From Tropicimonas aquimaris (lineage in GTDB: Bacteria > Pseudomonadota > Alphaproteobacteria > Rhodobacterales > Rhodobacteraceae): a stretch of 64,000 bases of DNA. Position numbers and translations under genes: made by a program. Positions 1 through 8,849 of the stretch are shown here, piece by piece. Each line of letters starts with the position of its first letter. Positions within the stretch are counted from its first letter, which is position 1. The notes under the pieces were generated by a model. The model ran no database searches and was not told the origin of the DNA. It saw only the letters and a list, made by a program, of their open reading frames with translations. The stretch is taken from the NCBI RefSeq assembly GCF_042676185.1, contig NZ_JBHTJT010000038.1:124001-188000 (forward strand), read 5' to 3'.

Positions 1-1
1 C

Positions 2-253
2 CGGGTCTTCCTGCTCGACGAGCCGATGGCCGGCCTCGGGCTGGAAGGCAGCGGCGAGATGACCGACCTCCTGGACACCCTGCGCCACGAGGCCCCGATC
101 CTGCTGGTGGAGCACGACATGGACGCCGTCTTTGCTCTGGCGGACCGGATCAGCGTGATGGCCGGCGGTCGCCTCATTGCCACCGGCACGGTCGACGAGA
201 TCCGCGCCGACCGGGAGGTCCGCCGCGCCTATCTCGGCGAGGCCGCACCATGA
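2..253 (+). CDS. livG: Branched-chain amino acid ABC transporter, ATP-binding subunit LivG (3' part only)
   Basis: Only the last 83 residues lie in the window; the gene begins upstream. The fragment opens on the Walker B strand (VFLLDEP), continues through the D-loop (AGLG) and contains the H-loop histidine (LLVEHDMD), so it is the C-terminal half of an ABC ATPase. The tail (GTVDEIRADREVRRAYLG) is the usual LivG ending. Its stop overlaps the next ATPase start by ATGA, and the LivG-LivF order is standard for branched-chain amino acid or amide importers, where the two ATPases form a heterodimer at the inner membrane. The substrate cannot be read from this fragment; urea or amide transporters have the same arrangement. 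Confidence 0.85.
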   Translation, partial: RVFLLDEPMAGLGLEGSGEMTDLLDTLRHEAPILLVEHDMDAVFALADRISVMAGGRLIATGTVDEIRADREVRRAYLGEAAP

Positions 254-945
254 GCGCTCCGTTCCTCAGCCTGCGGGATATCTTTGCCGCCTACGGGCCG
301 GCCGAGGTGCTGTTCGACCTGTCTTTCGACCTCGCCGAAGGCGAGATCGCGGCGTTGATGGGCCGCAACGGCATGGGCAAGACGACCACGATCCGCAGCA
401 TCTGCCGCCTGCAACAGCTGACCCACGGCGCGATCCACCTCGACGGGCACGACATCACCCGGCTCGACGCCCACGAAGCCGCACGGCTCGGCCTTGGGCT
501 GGTGCCCGAAGGACGGCGCTGCTTCGCGCCGCTGACGGTGGAGGAAAACCTCGTCGTCGCCGCTCGCCCCGGCCATTGGGACCTCGCCCGCATCACCGAG
601 CTCTTCCCGCGACTCGGCGAGCGCCTGGGCCAGCGCGCCGGATCGCTCTCCGGCGGCGAACAGCAGATGCTGGCGATCGGCCGGGCGCTGATGACCAACC
701 CGCGACTCCTGCTGCTCGACGAGGCCACCGAAGGCCTCGCACCGCTGATACGGCAGGAAATCTGGGCCGCCATCGAGGTGGTCGCGGGCGGCAGCGGGCT
801 GACGACGCTGGTGGTCGACAAGAGCCTCGCAGAGCTACGCGGCCTCGCCAGACGCGCCATCGTTCTGGAAAAGGGACGCAAGGTTTTCGATGGCGCAATG
901 GCCGACCTCACAACCGACCTCTGCGAACGGTACCTCGGCGTCTGA
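250..945 (+). CDS. livF: Branched-chain amino acid ABC transporter, ATP-binding subunit LivF
   Basis: 231-residue ABC ATPase of normal LivF length. Visible motifs in order: Walker A GRNGMGKT, signature LSGGEQQ, Walker B LLLLDEATEGLAP. The switch position reads VVDKSLAEL, so the H-loop histidine is absent; LivF proteins commonly have a non-His residue here (EQN or DKN types), which supports LivF rather than LivG. It starts at ATG 250 inside the livG stop (ATGA, translational coupling) and is the last gene of the transporter operon. The next gene is convergent and its stop begins 5 bp away. Likely role: energising uptake of leucine/isoleucine/valine or a related amide at the cytoplasmic face of the membrane. 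Confidence 0.9.
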   Translation: MSAPFLSLRDIFAAYGPAEVLFDLSFDLAEGEIAALMGRNGMGKTTTIRSICRLQQLTHGAIHLDGHDITRLDAHEAARLGLGLVPEGRRCFAPLTVEENLVVAARPGHWDLARITELFPRLGERLGQRAGSLSGGEQQMLAIGRALMTNPRLLLLDEATEGLAPLIRQEIWAAIEVVAGGSGLTTLVVDKSLAELRGLARRAIVLEKGRKVFDGAMADLTTDLCERYLGV

Positions 946-950
946 TATGA

Positions 951-1895
951 TCAGTTAACGGCCGTCAACAAGGGTTTGCCGGCGAAGAAGGCCGCCAGGT
1001 TGTCGCGCTGAAGCTGGCCCATCGCGTTGCGGGTCTGCACCGTGGCCGAGCCGATATGCGGGGCCAGCAGCACGTTTTTTAGCGCCCGGAACCGCGGGTC
1101 GATGTGGGGCTCGTCGAGGAACACGTCCAGCGCCGCACCGCCAAGCCGGCCGTTTTCCAGCGCGTCAAGCATCGCCGCCTCGTCCACCGTCGACCCACGG
1201 GAGATGTTGACCAACACGCCGGTCGGCCCGAGCGCCTCGATCACCGCCGCGCTGACGTAACCTTCCGTCTCCGCCCCGCCGACGAGCGCGACGAAACAGG
1301 CGTCGACCGCGCTGGCCAGCGCCACGGGATCGGCGTGATAGGTCCAGCCCTCGGGCACGTCCTTGGGCGAACGTGAATGGTAATGGATCTCGCATTTCAT
1401 CGCGGCGAGCCGATCCGCGATCTCGCGACCGATCCGCCCGAGGCCGCAGATCCCGACCGTGCGCGCGCTCGCGCTGCGGGCCAGCGGCATCGCCCCGCGT
1501 TCCGCCCATTGCCCGGACCGCACCCAGCCATCGGCGCCATTCATCTCGCGGGCCTGCATGATGAACATCGCAACCGCCAGGTCGGCCACGTCGTCATTGA
1601 GCACGTCCGGCGTGTTGGTCACCTTGACCCCGCGCGCGCTCGCCGCCGGCACGTCGATCGAGTCGTAACCGGCCCCGAAATGCGCGATGATCTCCAGCCC
1701 TGGCAGCAGGTCCATGTCTTTACCCGTAATCGGAGAATGGCTGGAATAAGCCACTGCCCGTGCCGCTCTAGCCTGCGCTGGCAGATCGGCGATCTTGCGC
1801 GCATCGTCGATGAGATGGAGATCGTAATCCGCACGCATGGCGTCGATGTCGGTCTCGCGAAACTTGCCGATGGCAATCAGGGTGGAGTGGGTCAT
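951..1895 (-). CDS. D-isomer-specific 2-hydroxyacid dehydrogenase (glyoxylate/hydroxypyruvate reductase-like)
   Basis: 314-residue NAD(P)-dependent dehydrogenase that would reduce a 2-oxoacid to the D-2-hydroxyacid in the cytoplasm. The Rossmann motif GLGRIGREIADRL and the catalytic triad positions are visible: Arg in NISRGSTVDE, Glu in DVFLDEP and His in LLAPHIGSAT. The start at 1895 (MTHSTLIAIG) gives the family length of about 310-330 residues; longer in-frame starts add arginine-rich sequence unlike the family. The gene is convergent with livF and has 365 bp of non-coding DNA upstream. Substrate preference (glyoxylate, hydroxypyruvate or another 2-oxoacid) cannot be decided from sequence alone. 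Confidence 0.88.
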   Translation of the reverse strand: MTHSTLIAIGKFRETDIDAMRADYDLHLIDDARKIADLPAQARAARAVAYSSHSPITGKDMDLLPGLEIIAHFGAGYDSIDVPAASARGVKVTNTPDVLNDDVADLAVAMFIMQAREMNGADGWVRSGQWAERGAMPLARSASARTVGICGLGRIGREIADRLAAMKCEIHYHSRSPKDVPEGWTYHADPVALASAVDACFVALVGGAETEGYVSAAVIEALGPTGVLVNISRGSTVDEAAMLDALENGRLGGAALDVFLDEPHIDPRFRALKNVLLAPHIGSATVQTRNAMGQLQRDNLAAFFAGKPLLTAVN

Positions 1896-2260
1896 GCGGG
1901 CGGCTCCCGGTTGGTCTCGAACGCGACCAGACCTACCCTCGAATGATCGGGACGGACAGCGAAATGCGCGGCCTGGCGGGAAATTCCTGCGGCGCCGCAA
2001 TGCCTTGCGACCGAGCTCACGCATATCGACCGCCACGGATCTTTCCCGGGGTGCAAGTCCGCTCCCGAGCGGGCGCATCCTCCGTCCCGGCTGCAAGTCG
2101 GTGGTCTGGGTTGCATGGCACGGGGCCGGTTCCCTGTCGCTCGACGCAGAGATCAACGCGCCTTCGACAGAACGCCAAACGTCGGACTGTTCGCCCGCCT
2201 GAGCAGCGCCAACAGCCCTTCGGTTTCGCGGCCACCGGAATTGGCCCCTTGGTCAGCTTC
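1896..2260. other. 365-bp gap between cheD and the hydroxyacid dehydrogenase
   Basis: Both flanking genes are on the minus strand, so this stretch is downstream of cheD and upstream of the dehydrogenase. Reading frames across it are arginine/proline-rich and have no recognisable protein. I see no tRNA, no T-tract terminator and no convincing riboswitch. Two short copies of GCAAGTC (near 2053 and 2092) are the only local repetition noted. It presumably carries the dehydrogenase promoter. Confidence 0.4.
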
Positions 2261-2782
2261 TCAGAAAAGCTCGACGTCGGAACTGCGCAGAATGTCCCGA
2301 CGAGGCGGGGTTTCCGGCACCCAGGCATCAGAAAGAACACGTTGGCGCGCCTTGCCACTGGAGGGCCAGAATTGCACTCTGCGGGCGCCGGTGCCACCGA
2401 GGCTCATGGCCACGACCTCGATCCCCTCGCGCTTGCAGAACTCGACCGCGAACCGGCCGTTCTTCGCGCCTATATCGCCGAGCCCTTGCATCATCCGCGC
2501 TCCACCGAAGAGCTTTCCGCGAAGCCGCGAGCGATCGGCTCCCCCCTGCAACAGGCTGTTGATCAGCAGTTCCATGGCGTTTGTTCCATAAAGCGTACGC
2601 CGCATGTCGCTTTCTGCCCCTTCCGGAAGCAGGATGTGGTTCATCCCCCCTATGCCGGGGGCTGGATCCCAGAGGCATGCAGCCACGCAGGAGCCGAGCA
2701 CGGCAGTCAGCATGGCGTCGGGGCTCGATGAGACAACCATCTCGCCCTGGCCGATATGATGTGTGTCGCATGAGGTACTCAT
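2261..2782 (-). CDS. cheD: Chemoreceptor glutamine deamidase CheD
   Basis: 173-residue CheD. CheD deamidates glutamines on methyl-accepting chemotaxis proteins and in some bacteria works with CheC/CheY. The catalytic Cys is in AVLGSCVAACLWD and the His in GGMNHILLPEG, both typical. Also visible are LRGKLFGGARMM and the C-terminal RRVQFWPSSGKARQR region. The start at 2782 overlaps the cheB stop by ATGA, so the two are translationally coupled. It is the last gene of the receptor-cheB-cheD operon; no cheR, cheA or cheW lies in the window, so the rest of the pathway must be encoded elsewhere. Confidence 0.93.
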   Translation of the reverse strand: MSTSCDTHHIGQGEMVVSSSPDAMLTAVLGSCVAACLWDPAPGIGGMNHILLPEGAESDMRRTLYGTNAMELLINSLLQGGADRSRLRGKLFGGARMMQGLGDIGAKNGRFAVEFCKREGIEVVAMSLGGTGARRVQFWPSSGKARQRVLSDAWVPETPPRRDILRSSDVELF

Positions 2783-3810
2783 CGCGTCCGCCCCGCTTCG
2801 GGGGCGGAGGTTTCCTCCAGTATGGCCTCGGCAATCCGGCCGAGCGGAAGGATACGTCGGGCCGCGCCGAGGTCGGCTGCGACCCGCGGCATTCCGTAGA
2901 CGACACAAGAATCTCGATCCTGCGCAATGCTGCTGGCCCCGGCCTTGCTCAGCTTCAGCATGCACTCCGCGCCGTCCCGCCCCATGCCAGTCAACAGGAC
3001 AGGCACCACAAGGGGCGCGAAGGATGTCGCAGAGTTGAACAGGTAGTCTACCGACGGCCGGTGACCGTTGACCTTGCCGTCGGCAACCAGATCGCACCAC
3101 ACATCCTTCCCGGACGCGCGCAGCCCAAGGTGATGCTCCCCGCCCGGAGCAATGCGAACCTGCCCTTGAAGAACCTGCTCACCGCCACGGGCCAAAGCCA
3201 CGTTGGGGGCGACTCGCCGCGCGAGCCTTTCCGCAAAGCTCGCCAGAAACGGCCCCGGCATGTGCTGGGCTATGAGAATCGGCGGAGCATTGCGTGGCAT
3301 CGACAGCAACACCCGCTCCAGCGCGTCGACGCCACCAGTCGACGCCCCGATCAGAACGATCCTGCCATTCCACCGGAAATTCCCGGATGGCCGCAACTCG
3401 GGCCTGGAGGCCCCGGGAAGTCGAGCTTCGGAGGCCACGAACACGCGCTCCGCCAGATCGGCAAGCGTATCCGGGCGATCGGCGCGCGGCTTTCCGATGC
3501 AGTCGACCGCACCAAGTTCCAGCGCGTCGATGGCTGCAGAACTGCCGCGGTGGGTCTCGGTCGATAGCATCACGACCGGCATCGGGCGCAGGCGCATCAG
3601 CCGTTCCAGGAAGGTCAGGCCGTCCATCCTCGGCATTTCCACGTCAAGGGTCAGGACATCGGGGCTTGTCAGACGAATGATTTCGCGGGCGTCATATGGG
3701 TCGGACGCTTCGCCGGCGATCTCGAACCGACCATCCCTGAGAAGGCATTGCCTGATCAGACTGCGCATCGACGGGGAATCGTCGACAATCACGACGCGTT
3801 TCAAAGTCAT
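2779..3810 (-). CDS. cheB: Chemotaxis response regulator protein-glutamate methylesterase CheB
   Basis: 343-residue CheB with an N-terminal receiver domain (VVIVDDSPSMR, phosphoacceptor Asp in LTLDVEMPRMDG) and a C-terminal methylesterase domain with the Ser (IGASTGG), His (IAQHMP) and Asp (LLTGMGRDGAE) catalytic residues. It removes methyl groups from chemoreceptors when phosphorylated by CheA. Start chosen at ATG 3810 (MTLKRVVIVDD), where the receiver begins; an ATG 12 codons upstream would add a poorly conserved leader. It follows the chemoreceptor gene after 50 bp and overlaps cheD by 4 bp. Confidence 0.95.
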   Translation of the reverse strand: MTLKRVVIVDDSPSMRSLIRQCLLRDGRFEIAGEASDPYDAREIIRLTSPDVLTLDVEMPRMDGLTFLERLMRLRPMPVVMLSTETHRGSSAAIDALELGAVDCIGKPRADRPDTLADLAERVFVASEARLPGASRPELRPSGNFRWNGRIVLIGASTGGVDALERVLLSMPRNAPPILIAQHMPGPFLASFAERLARRVAPNVALARGGEQVLQGQVRIAPGGEHHLGLRASGKDVWCDLVADGKVNGHRPSVDYLFNSATSFAPLVVPVLLTGMGRDGAECMLKLSKAGASSIAQDRDSCVVYGMPRVAADLGAARRILPLGRIAEAILEETSAPEAGRTR

Positions 3811-3860
3811 CCCGGACCCGTTTCCTATGTCCTGCACCACTTGCATTCGCAGCCGAATAC

Positions 3861-6800
3861 TCAGAATTCCTCCCAGTCGTCATCGGGGTCGACCCGAGCC
3901 GCGCGCATGGTCGATCCGCTCGCGATTGCGAGCCGCGCCGGCGGCGGCACCCTGGTCGCGGCCTCCGGAACCATGGAATTCGAATGCAAAGCCTTGGCCT
4001 GAACGTGCAGTTCGATGCCGGTTCGAAAGCCCATCATCGTCTCCGCCAGCGCCTCCGCTTCGCGGGTCAGAGCGTTGCTGGTGGCGGTCGTCTGCTCGAA
4101 CATCGCCGCGTTCTGCTGCGTCACCTGGTCGAGTTGGTTGACCGCGGCATTGATTTCCAGAAGCCCCGTCGATTGCTCCCGCGCGGATACGGCAATTTCA
4201 GAGACATGGCCTGAGATGCCCTTTACGCTCTCGACGATACGCTTCAGGGCCGTGCCGGTCTGACCGACAAGTTCCACGCCGCGCTCGACCGTGTCGCCGC
4301 TTGACGTGATGAGATCGTTGATCTCGCGCGCGGCCTCTGACGAGCGCTGCGCAAGCGCGCGCACTTCCGAGGCAACGACGGCGAAGCCACGGCCCGCTTC
4401 TCCCGCGCGAGCCGCCTCGACGCCGGCATTCAGCGCCAGCAGGTTGGTCTGGAAGGCGATGTCGTCGATGACGCCAACGATCTTCGATATCTGCTGAGAC
4501 GAGGTGGCGATCTCGCCCATCGCGTCGACGGCCTGCTCGACGATGCTGCCGCTGCGTTCGGCGTCGGCGCGCGCGTCCTCGACCACCTTATCCGCGAGCG
4601 CCGCCCCATCCGCGGCGCCGCGGACGCTGGTCGTCAGTTCGTCGAGCGCGGCGGCCGTCTCTTCCAGTGTGGCCGCCTGGCGCTCGGTTCGACGCGACAG
4701 ATCCTCCGCCGCCGCGTTGATCTCGTCCGCCTCGCTGCGGATCGCGCCAGCATTCGTCACGACCCGGGACATCGCTTCGCGCAGCCGGGAGACCGAGGCA
4801 TTGAAGTCGCGCCGCAGCCGGTCGTACTCCGGATCGAAGGGGTCTTCGATCTCGACTGTCAGGTTGCCATCGGCCAGTTCGTCCAGCCCCACCTTCAGCT
4901 CTTCCACAACGCGGGCCTGGGCGGCCTCCATCCTGGAGCGGACCGCTTCGGCACGGGCGATTTCCTCCGCGGACCCGGTGGTGTCCGTGCCCATGAACAG
5001 ATGGCGCATCGGAGCGCCGTCCATATCGAGCACAGGGTTGAACCCGCCTTCGATCCATCGCGTGGCGCCTTCGCCGGAGATCAGACGGAACCTGCCTGCG
5101 ACCGGTTCACCGCGCCCCAACCGCTCCAGAACGGCATCGCCAGAAACGTCCGAGTCGTGCTCGGACCGAATGAGGCTCAAGCCGTTCTTGCCGATCAGCG
5201 AAGGTTCCTGGACGCCGACGCCATCGGAAAAATTTCCGTTCACTCTCAGGATCCGTCCGTCCGGGTCGATCTGCGCCGTGACCATGTGCTCTTCGATCGT
5301 GTCAAGGATTGCCTGCTGAAGCTGGCTCTCCGTCACGTCCTGCCATTCCACGACATTTCCAATGTAGCCGCCGTCATCACCGCGGATCGCGTTGATGACC
5401 AGGGAGAATCGGACGTCGCTGACCCGCATGTTGATCGTGCACGGCAGGGCCTCTGGATCGTCGAGGATGCCGCGCAGACGGTCGGGATCCGGATGAAAGA
5501 CCTCAATCGTCTGTCCGACAAGGTTTAAGGGATCGAATTCCGGATAGGTCTCGCGCATGGGTTCTGCATGCTCTTCCATCATCCGAACGAGGGCTTCGTT
5601 GACAAATCCGATGCGATAATCGCGCCCGAGCATCATCACCGGCGCGGACGAGGCAGTCAGCGCGGCGCTTTTGGCCTGGGCATCGAGGGAGACGTCGCGC
5701 GCAACCAGCAGGGCCTTGCGGAAGTCCTCCAGCGAGCGGGTGATCGCACCGACTTCGTCCTTTCGGGCGACATCGGGAACCGCGCACTCAAGTTGCCCGT
5801 CGCGAACCTGACCCATCACGGCCTCGACACGGCGCAGGGGACGGGAGATCCCGTGCGAGAGCAGCCATCCGATGAGGGAGATCAGGGCAAGGAGGCCGGC
5901 CGTCTTCATCGCGACGTTCCCGAGATAGGCCCGGGAAGACTGAAACAACACGTCGATCGGTTCCTCCGCGACGATGGCCCATAGCGTTCCGGAGACTTCC
6001 ACCGGACGAAAGGCGGCAAGGCTCGGTTCGCCGGAGAAGGTGCTCTGCTCGACCACGTCGGTCTTGCCGGCCAGAGCCTCGGCGACAGCGGGCCCTTCCG
6101 CGGAAGTCCGGAGGGCCATCGCGGAAGCGACAAGCCGAGAGTCGCTTCGCAGCACGCCGTCCGGACCGACCAGATAAGTTTCCGTGCGTTCGGGCAGTCC
6201 GAGATCGGATTGCATGATCGCGTTGACCGGCTCAAGCGAGACCTGGGTGACCAGGACCCCGAGCAAAGTGTCTTGCGGACCGACAACCTTCGCCGCCGTG
6301 AAGCCCACAGGTGCGTCCCCGGCCGGTTCGAAATACCGGAAATCGGAGAGAACCACCTGTCCGGGATCGGCCGCCATCGCCGCGTCGAATACCTCGCCAA
6401 GACCAGCCGCCGCCGGGCTCGTTACCACGTTCATTCCGAATTCGTCCGCCTTGCGCACCGAATAGACGACGAATCCCTCAGGATCGATCAGGTAGGAATC
6501 CCGCAGCCCGTGCAGCGTCACGTATTTCAGAAACTGGTCGTGGAAGGCCGCGTGCTTTCGGGAATACTCCGATCCGTCTCCGGCATCGATCAGCCGCTCG
6601 CGCGCGCCGGAGGGATAGGGATTCTCTTCCAGATAGAGCCTGCGGACCGTGGCAACCGGATCCGCGTCGTCGATGTAGTGAAAGCCGAGGCCGAGCCCCA
6701 TCGCGGCCTGAGCGGTGGTTGGCAGGCCCGCCTGCATTCTGACGTCGAGAATGGTATCGGCAAAGAACGCCTCGATCTCCGCCGCGCGGGCATGGGTCGC

Positions 6801-6950
6801 CAGTTCGAGCGCAAAGCGGGACTGTTCCACGGACTGCCGCCGCATGTCGAGCCATCCGAGCGCTGCTGTCAGCGAGATCGCGACAGCGGAAAGCAAGGCC
6901 ACGATCAAGGGCAGTTTCACCGACAGCCGCACGTTGTCCAGTATACGCAT
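3861..6950 (-). CDS. Methyl-accepting chemotaxis protein with Cache, HAMP and two PAS domains
   Basis: 1029-residue transmembrane chemoreceptor. A first membrane helix at about 7-31 is followed by a large periplasmic Cache-type sensor (about 35-335), a second helix (AGLLALISLIGWLLSHG, about 345-362), HAMP, two PAS modules (about 430-670) and the methyl-accepting signalling hairpin with its conserved tip (IDDIAFQTNLLALNAGVEAA). The extreme C-terminus is DDDWEEF, resembling the NWETF-type tether that docks CheR/CheB, which fits the adjacent cheB and cheD. Start 6950 (MRILDNVRLSVK) gives an immediate TM helix; a longer start adds a proline/arginine-rich leader. PAS domains after HAMP suggest combined periplasmic ligand and cytoplasmic redox or ligand sensing. 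The ligand is unknown. Confidence 0.93.
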   Translation of the reverse strand: MRILDNVRLSVKLPLIVALLSAVAISLTAALGWLDMRRQSVEQSRFALELATHARAAEIEAFFADTILDVRMQAGLPTTAQAAMGLGLGFHYIDDADPVATVRRLYLEENPYPSGARERLIDAGDGSEYSRKHAAFHDQFLKYVTLHGLRDSYLIDPEGFVVYSVRKADEFGMNVVTSPAAAGLGEVFDAAMAADPGQVVLSDFRYFEPAGDAPVGFTAAKVVGPQDTLLGVLVTQVSLEPVNAIMQSDLGLPERTETYLVGPDGVLRSDSRLVASAMALRTSAEGPAVAEALAGKTDVVEQSTFSGEPSLAAFRPVEVSGTLWAIVAEEPIDVLFQSSRAYLGNVAMKTAGLLALISLIGWLLSHGISRPLRRVEAVMGQVRDGQLECAVPDVARKDEVGAITRSLEDFRKALLVARDVSLDAQAKSAALTASSAPVMMLGRDYRIGFVNEALVRMMEEHAEPMRETYPEFDPLNLVGQTIEVFHPDPDRLRGILDDPEALPCTINMRVSDVRFSLVINAIRGDDGGYIGNVVEWQDVTESQLQQAILDTIEEHMVTAQIDPDGRILRVNGNFSDGVGVQEPSLIGKNGLSLIRSEHDSDVSGDAVLERLGRGEPVAGRFRLISGEGATRWIEGGFNPVLDMDGAPMRHLFMGTDTTGSAEEIARAEAVRSRMEAAQARVVEELKVGLDELADGNLTVEIEDPFDPEYDRLRRDFNASVSRLREAMSRVVTNAGAIRSEADEINAAAEDLSRRTERQAATLEETAAALDELTTSVRGAADGAALADKVVEDARADAERSGSIVEQAVDAMGEIATSSQQISKIVGVIDDIAFQTNLLALNAGVEAARAGEAGRGFAVVASEVRALAQRSSEAAREINDLITSSGDTVERGVELVGQTGTALKRIVESVKGISGHVSEIAVSAREQSTGLLEINAAVNQLDQVTQQNAAMFEQTTATSNALTREAEALAETMMGFRTGIELHVQAKALHSNSMVPEAATRVPPPARLAIASGSTMRAARVDPDDDWEEF

Positions 6951-7111
6951 TGGATAATCCCCAAACTGGTTTTGCCCCGCGCGCCGAGCCTTCGCGGCCG
7001 GCAAAAACCAGCCGCCGGCCAGGGGCGTTGGCGACACTCTTGGCGGCAAGCGATGAAAAATCGCTTAAGTGCGGCCGGAACGGACCAATCTTTCCGGCGT
7101 CCTTCGGGGGT

Positions 7112-7125
7112 TTGACCTGAATCAT
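7112..7125 (+). promoter_or_regulatory. FNR/CRP-family-like binding site upstream of the hydrogenase operon
   Basis: TTGACCTGAATCAT matches the FNR-type dyad TTGAT-N4-ATCAA at 8 of 10 defined positions. It lies 117 bp before the first hydrogenase gene and 161 bp before the divergent chemoreceptor gene. Anaerobic FnrL-type control would suit a hydrogenase. Assigned by eye; no score was computed. Confidence 0.4.
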
Positions 7126-7242
7126 GACGTCCGCCCGGTCCGCGGCGTTACCATCCACGACGGGAGAGGTCGCTCGCGCAGCCGGCATTGGCCGGTTGAG
7201 GCTCCGCGCCCCGGAGCGGCCGCCCCGCAAAGGGAGGTGCGC

Positions 7243-8364
7243 ATGGCATTGCGGTCCTACGCGATCATCGACTCCCCGGCCCCTCTTGTGGCCGCGTTGA
7301 GGGACGAAAGCTGGCAGGTGATCGCGCCTGTGGAACGGAACGGTTCTCTCGTGCTCGCACCGATCCGGTCGGCCAACGACCTGCCGCGCGGCCGGGTCGA
7401 CCAGGCCTCGCCTGGAAACGTGCGGATCGAGGAGGGCCGGCCGGAACGCTGGTTTGACTACACCCTGCCCGCATCCGGCTGGAAACGCTGGCTGTACCCG
7501 CCGCGCCGGCAGCTATGGCAAGCGACCCGGGTGCGGGACGCGTTCGACCTTGAAACGCCACTCCCCGATCCCGAGAACGTTGCCTTTATGGGTCTCCGCC
7601 CCTGCGATCTGGCCGCCATCGAGCGGCTCGATGCGGTGCTCGGCCCCGAGGGGGCGGCCGATACCGAGTACATGCGCAGGCGGCGGCATATGCTGAGCGT
7701 CGTGGTGCAATGCGCACGGGCCGTGGAGACCTGTTTCTGTGCTGGGATGGGCACCGGGCCACGGGCAGAGCACGGTTTCGACCTGGCACTGACCGAACTC
7801 GAGACCGGCCTTCTCGTCGAGGCCGGCTCCCAACGTGGCGTCGGCATCCTGGAGCGCCTGCCGTCGAGAGAAGCGCGCGAGAAGGATATCGAGGAAGCCC
7901 GTGCGATCTCTCAAAAAACCGCCCGGATGCAGCGCCGCAGCCTACCGCCCTCAGCGGCCCAGAACATCGCGCAGGCCCCGGACCATCCGGAATGGGACCG
8001 GCTTGCCGCTCGGTGCCTTGCCTGTGGAAACTGCACGCTGGTCTGCCCAACCTGCTTCTGCACCGATGTCGAGGACACCACCGACCTGTCGGGCAAACAC
8101 GCCGAACGTTGGCAGGTATGGGACAGCTGCTTCGCCACCGCCTTCAGCTTCCTGCACGAGGGGCCCGTCCGGACCTCGGTCCGGTCGCGGTACCGCCATT
8201 GGCTGACCCACAAGCTCGCGACGTGGTACGATCAGTTCGGCACCTCGGGCTGCGTCGGATGCGGTCGCTGCATCGCCTGGTGCCCGGTCGGCATCGACCT
8301 CACCGCCGCTGCCGAGGCCATCGCGCAGCCAGCGTCCCCAAAACCCGCATCCAAAGGAGGTTGA
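7243..8364 (+). CDS. hydB: [NiFe]-hydrogenase group 3b-type iron-sulfur subunit (HydB / AsrA-like, 4Fe-4S dicluster)
   Basis: 373-residue electron-transfer subunit. Near the C-terminus are two ferredoxin-type cluster motifs: CLACGNCTLVCP, followed by TCFCTDVED, and CVGCGRCIAWCP. An upstream FCAGMGTGP motif is typical of the sulfhydrogenase beta / anaerobic sulfite reductase A family. It should pass electrons between the hydrogenase small subunit and the flavin subunit. The start at ATG 7243 has a strong GGGAGG site 8 bp upstream; a longer in-frame reading begins before the FNR-like site and is not credible. First gene of a tight six-gene operon (10 bp to the next gene). Confidence 0.88.
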   Translation: MALRSYAIIDSPAPLVAALRDESWQVIAPVERNGSLVLAPIRSANDLPRGRVDQASPGNVRIEEGRPERWFDYTLPASGWKRWLYPPRRQLWQATRVRDAFDLETPLPDPENVAFMGLRPCDLAAIERLDAVLGPEGAADTEYMRRRRHMLSVVVQCARAVETCFCAGMGTGPRAEHGFDLALTELETGLLVEAGSQRGVGILERLPSREAREKDIEEARAISQKTARMQRRSLPPSAAQNIAQAPDHPEWDRLAARCLACGNCTLVCPTCFCTDVEDTTDLSGKHAERWQVWDSCFATAFSFLHEGPVRTSVRSRYRHWLTHKLATWYDQFGTSGCVGCGRCIAWCPVGIDLTAAAEAIAQPASPKPASKGG

Positions 8365-8374
8365 GCCCGCCCCC

Positions 8375-8845
8375 ATGACCCGCATAGAGATCGAAGCCCT
8401 TCTCGCCGATCACCCGGACTTCCACCAGTTCACCGCCGCCGAACGAGCACGGCTGGCAACCTGGGCCCGGGAGGAGCGCTATCCCGCCGGCACCACGATC
8501 TTCAACGAGGAAGATCCGGCCGACACCGTTTTCCTGCTGCTGGAGGGTGACGTGGCGGTACAGAACGCGCTTCCGGGCGGCCCTCCGGTGATCATCGAGA
8601 CGCTGCATCCGGGCGACATGCTGGGATGGGCCTGGCTGGTGCCGCCGTTCCGACGGATGTCGGACGCGATCGCCCAGACCGACGTCCGCGCGGTCGGGCT
8701 GGATGCGGCCGGCGTGCGGGCGCTGTGCAATGCACATCCCGAGATGGGATATCGCCTGTTCCAGAACTGGCTGCCGCACCTCGTGCAAAGGTTCCGGAGC
8801 CAGCGACTGCAGATCCTCGACGTCTATTCGGAAAGACCCAGGTGA
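8375..8845 (+). CDS. Cyclic nucleotide-binding domain protein within the hydrogenase operon
   Basis: 156-residue protein made almost entirely of a cNMP-binding/CRP effector fold. The beta-barrel pattern is visible (AGTTIFNEEDPADTVFLLLEGDV, then a GDMLGWAWLVPPF turn in the phosphate-binding-cassette region). It ends at the following helices, and there is no room for a DNA-binding winged helix. It therefore cannot be a CRP-type transcription factor and is more likely an accessory or allosteric subunit. It sits between the FeS subunit and the flavin subunit, 10 bp and 4 bp from its neighbours. From memory, such proteins recur in proteobacterial group 3b hydrogenase operons. Ligand and partner are unknown. 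Confidence 0.82.
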   Translation: MTRIEIEALLADHPDFHQFTAAERARLATWAREERYPAGTTIFNEEDPADTVFLLLEGDVAVQNALPGGPPVIIETLHPGDMLGWAWLVPPFRRMSDAIAQTDVRAVGLDAAGVRALCNAHPEMGYRLFQNWLPHLVQRFRSQRLQILDVYSERPR

Positions 8846-8849
8846 GGCC

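Noticed and set aside
1943..2731. Long plus-strand open frames antisense to cheD and across the 1896-2260 gap
   Set aside because: Arginine/proline-rich shadow frames typical of high-GC DNA, conflicting with well-supported cheD.
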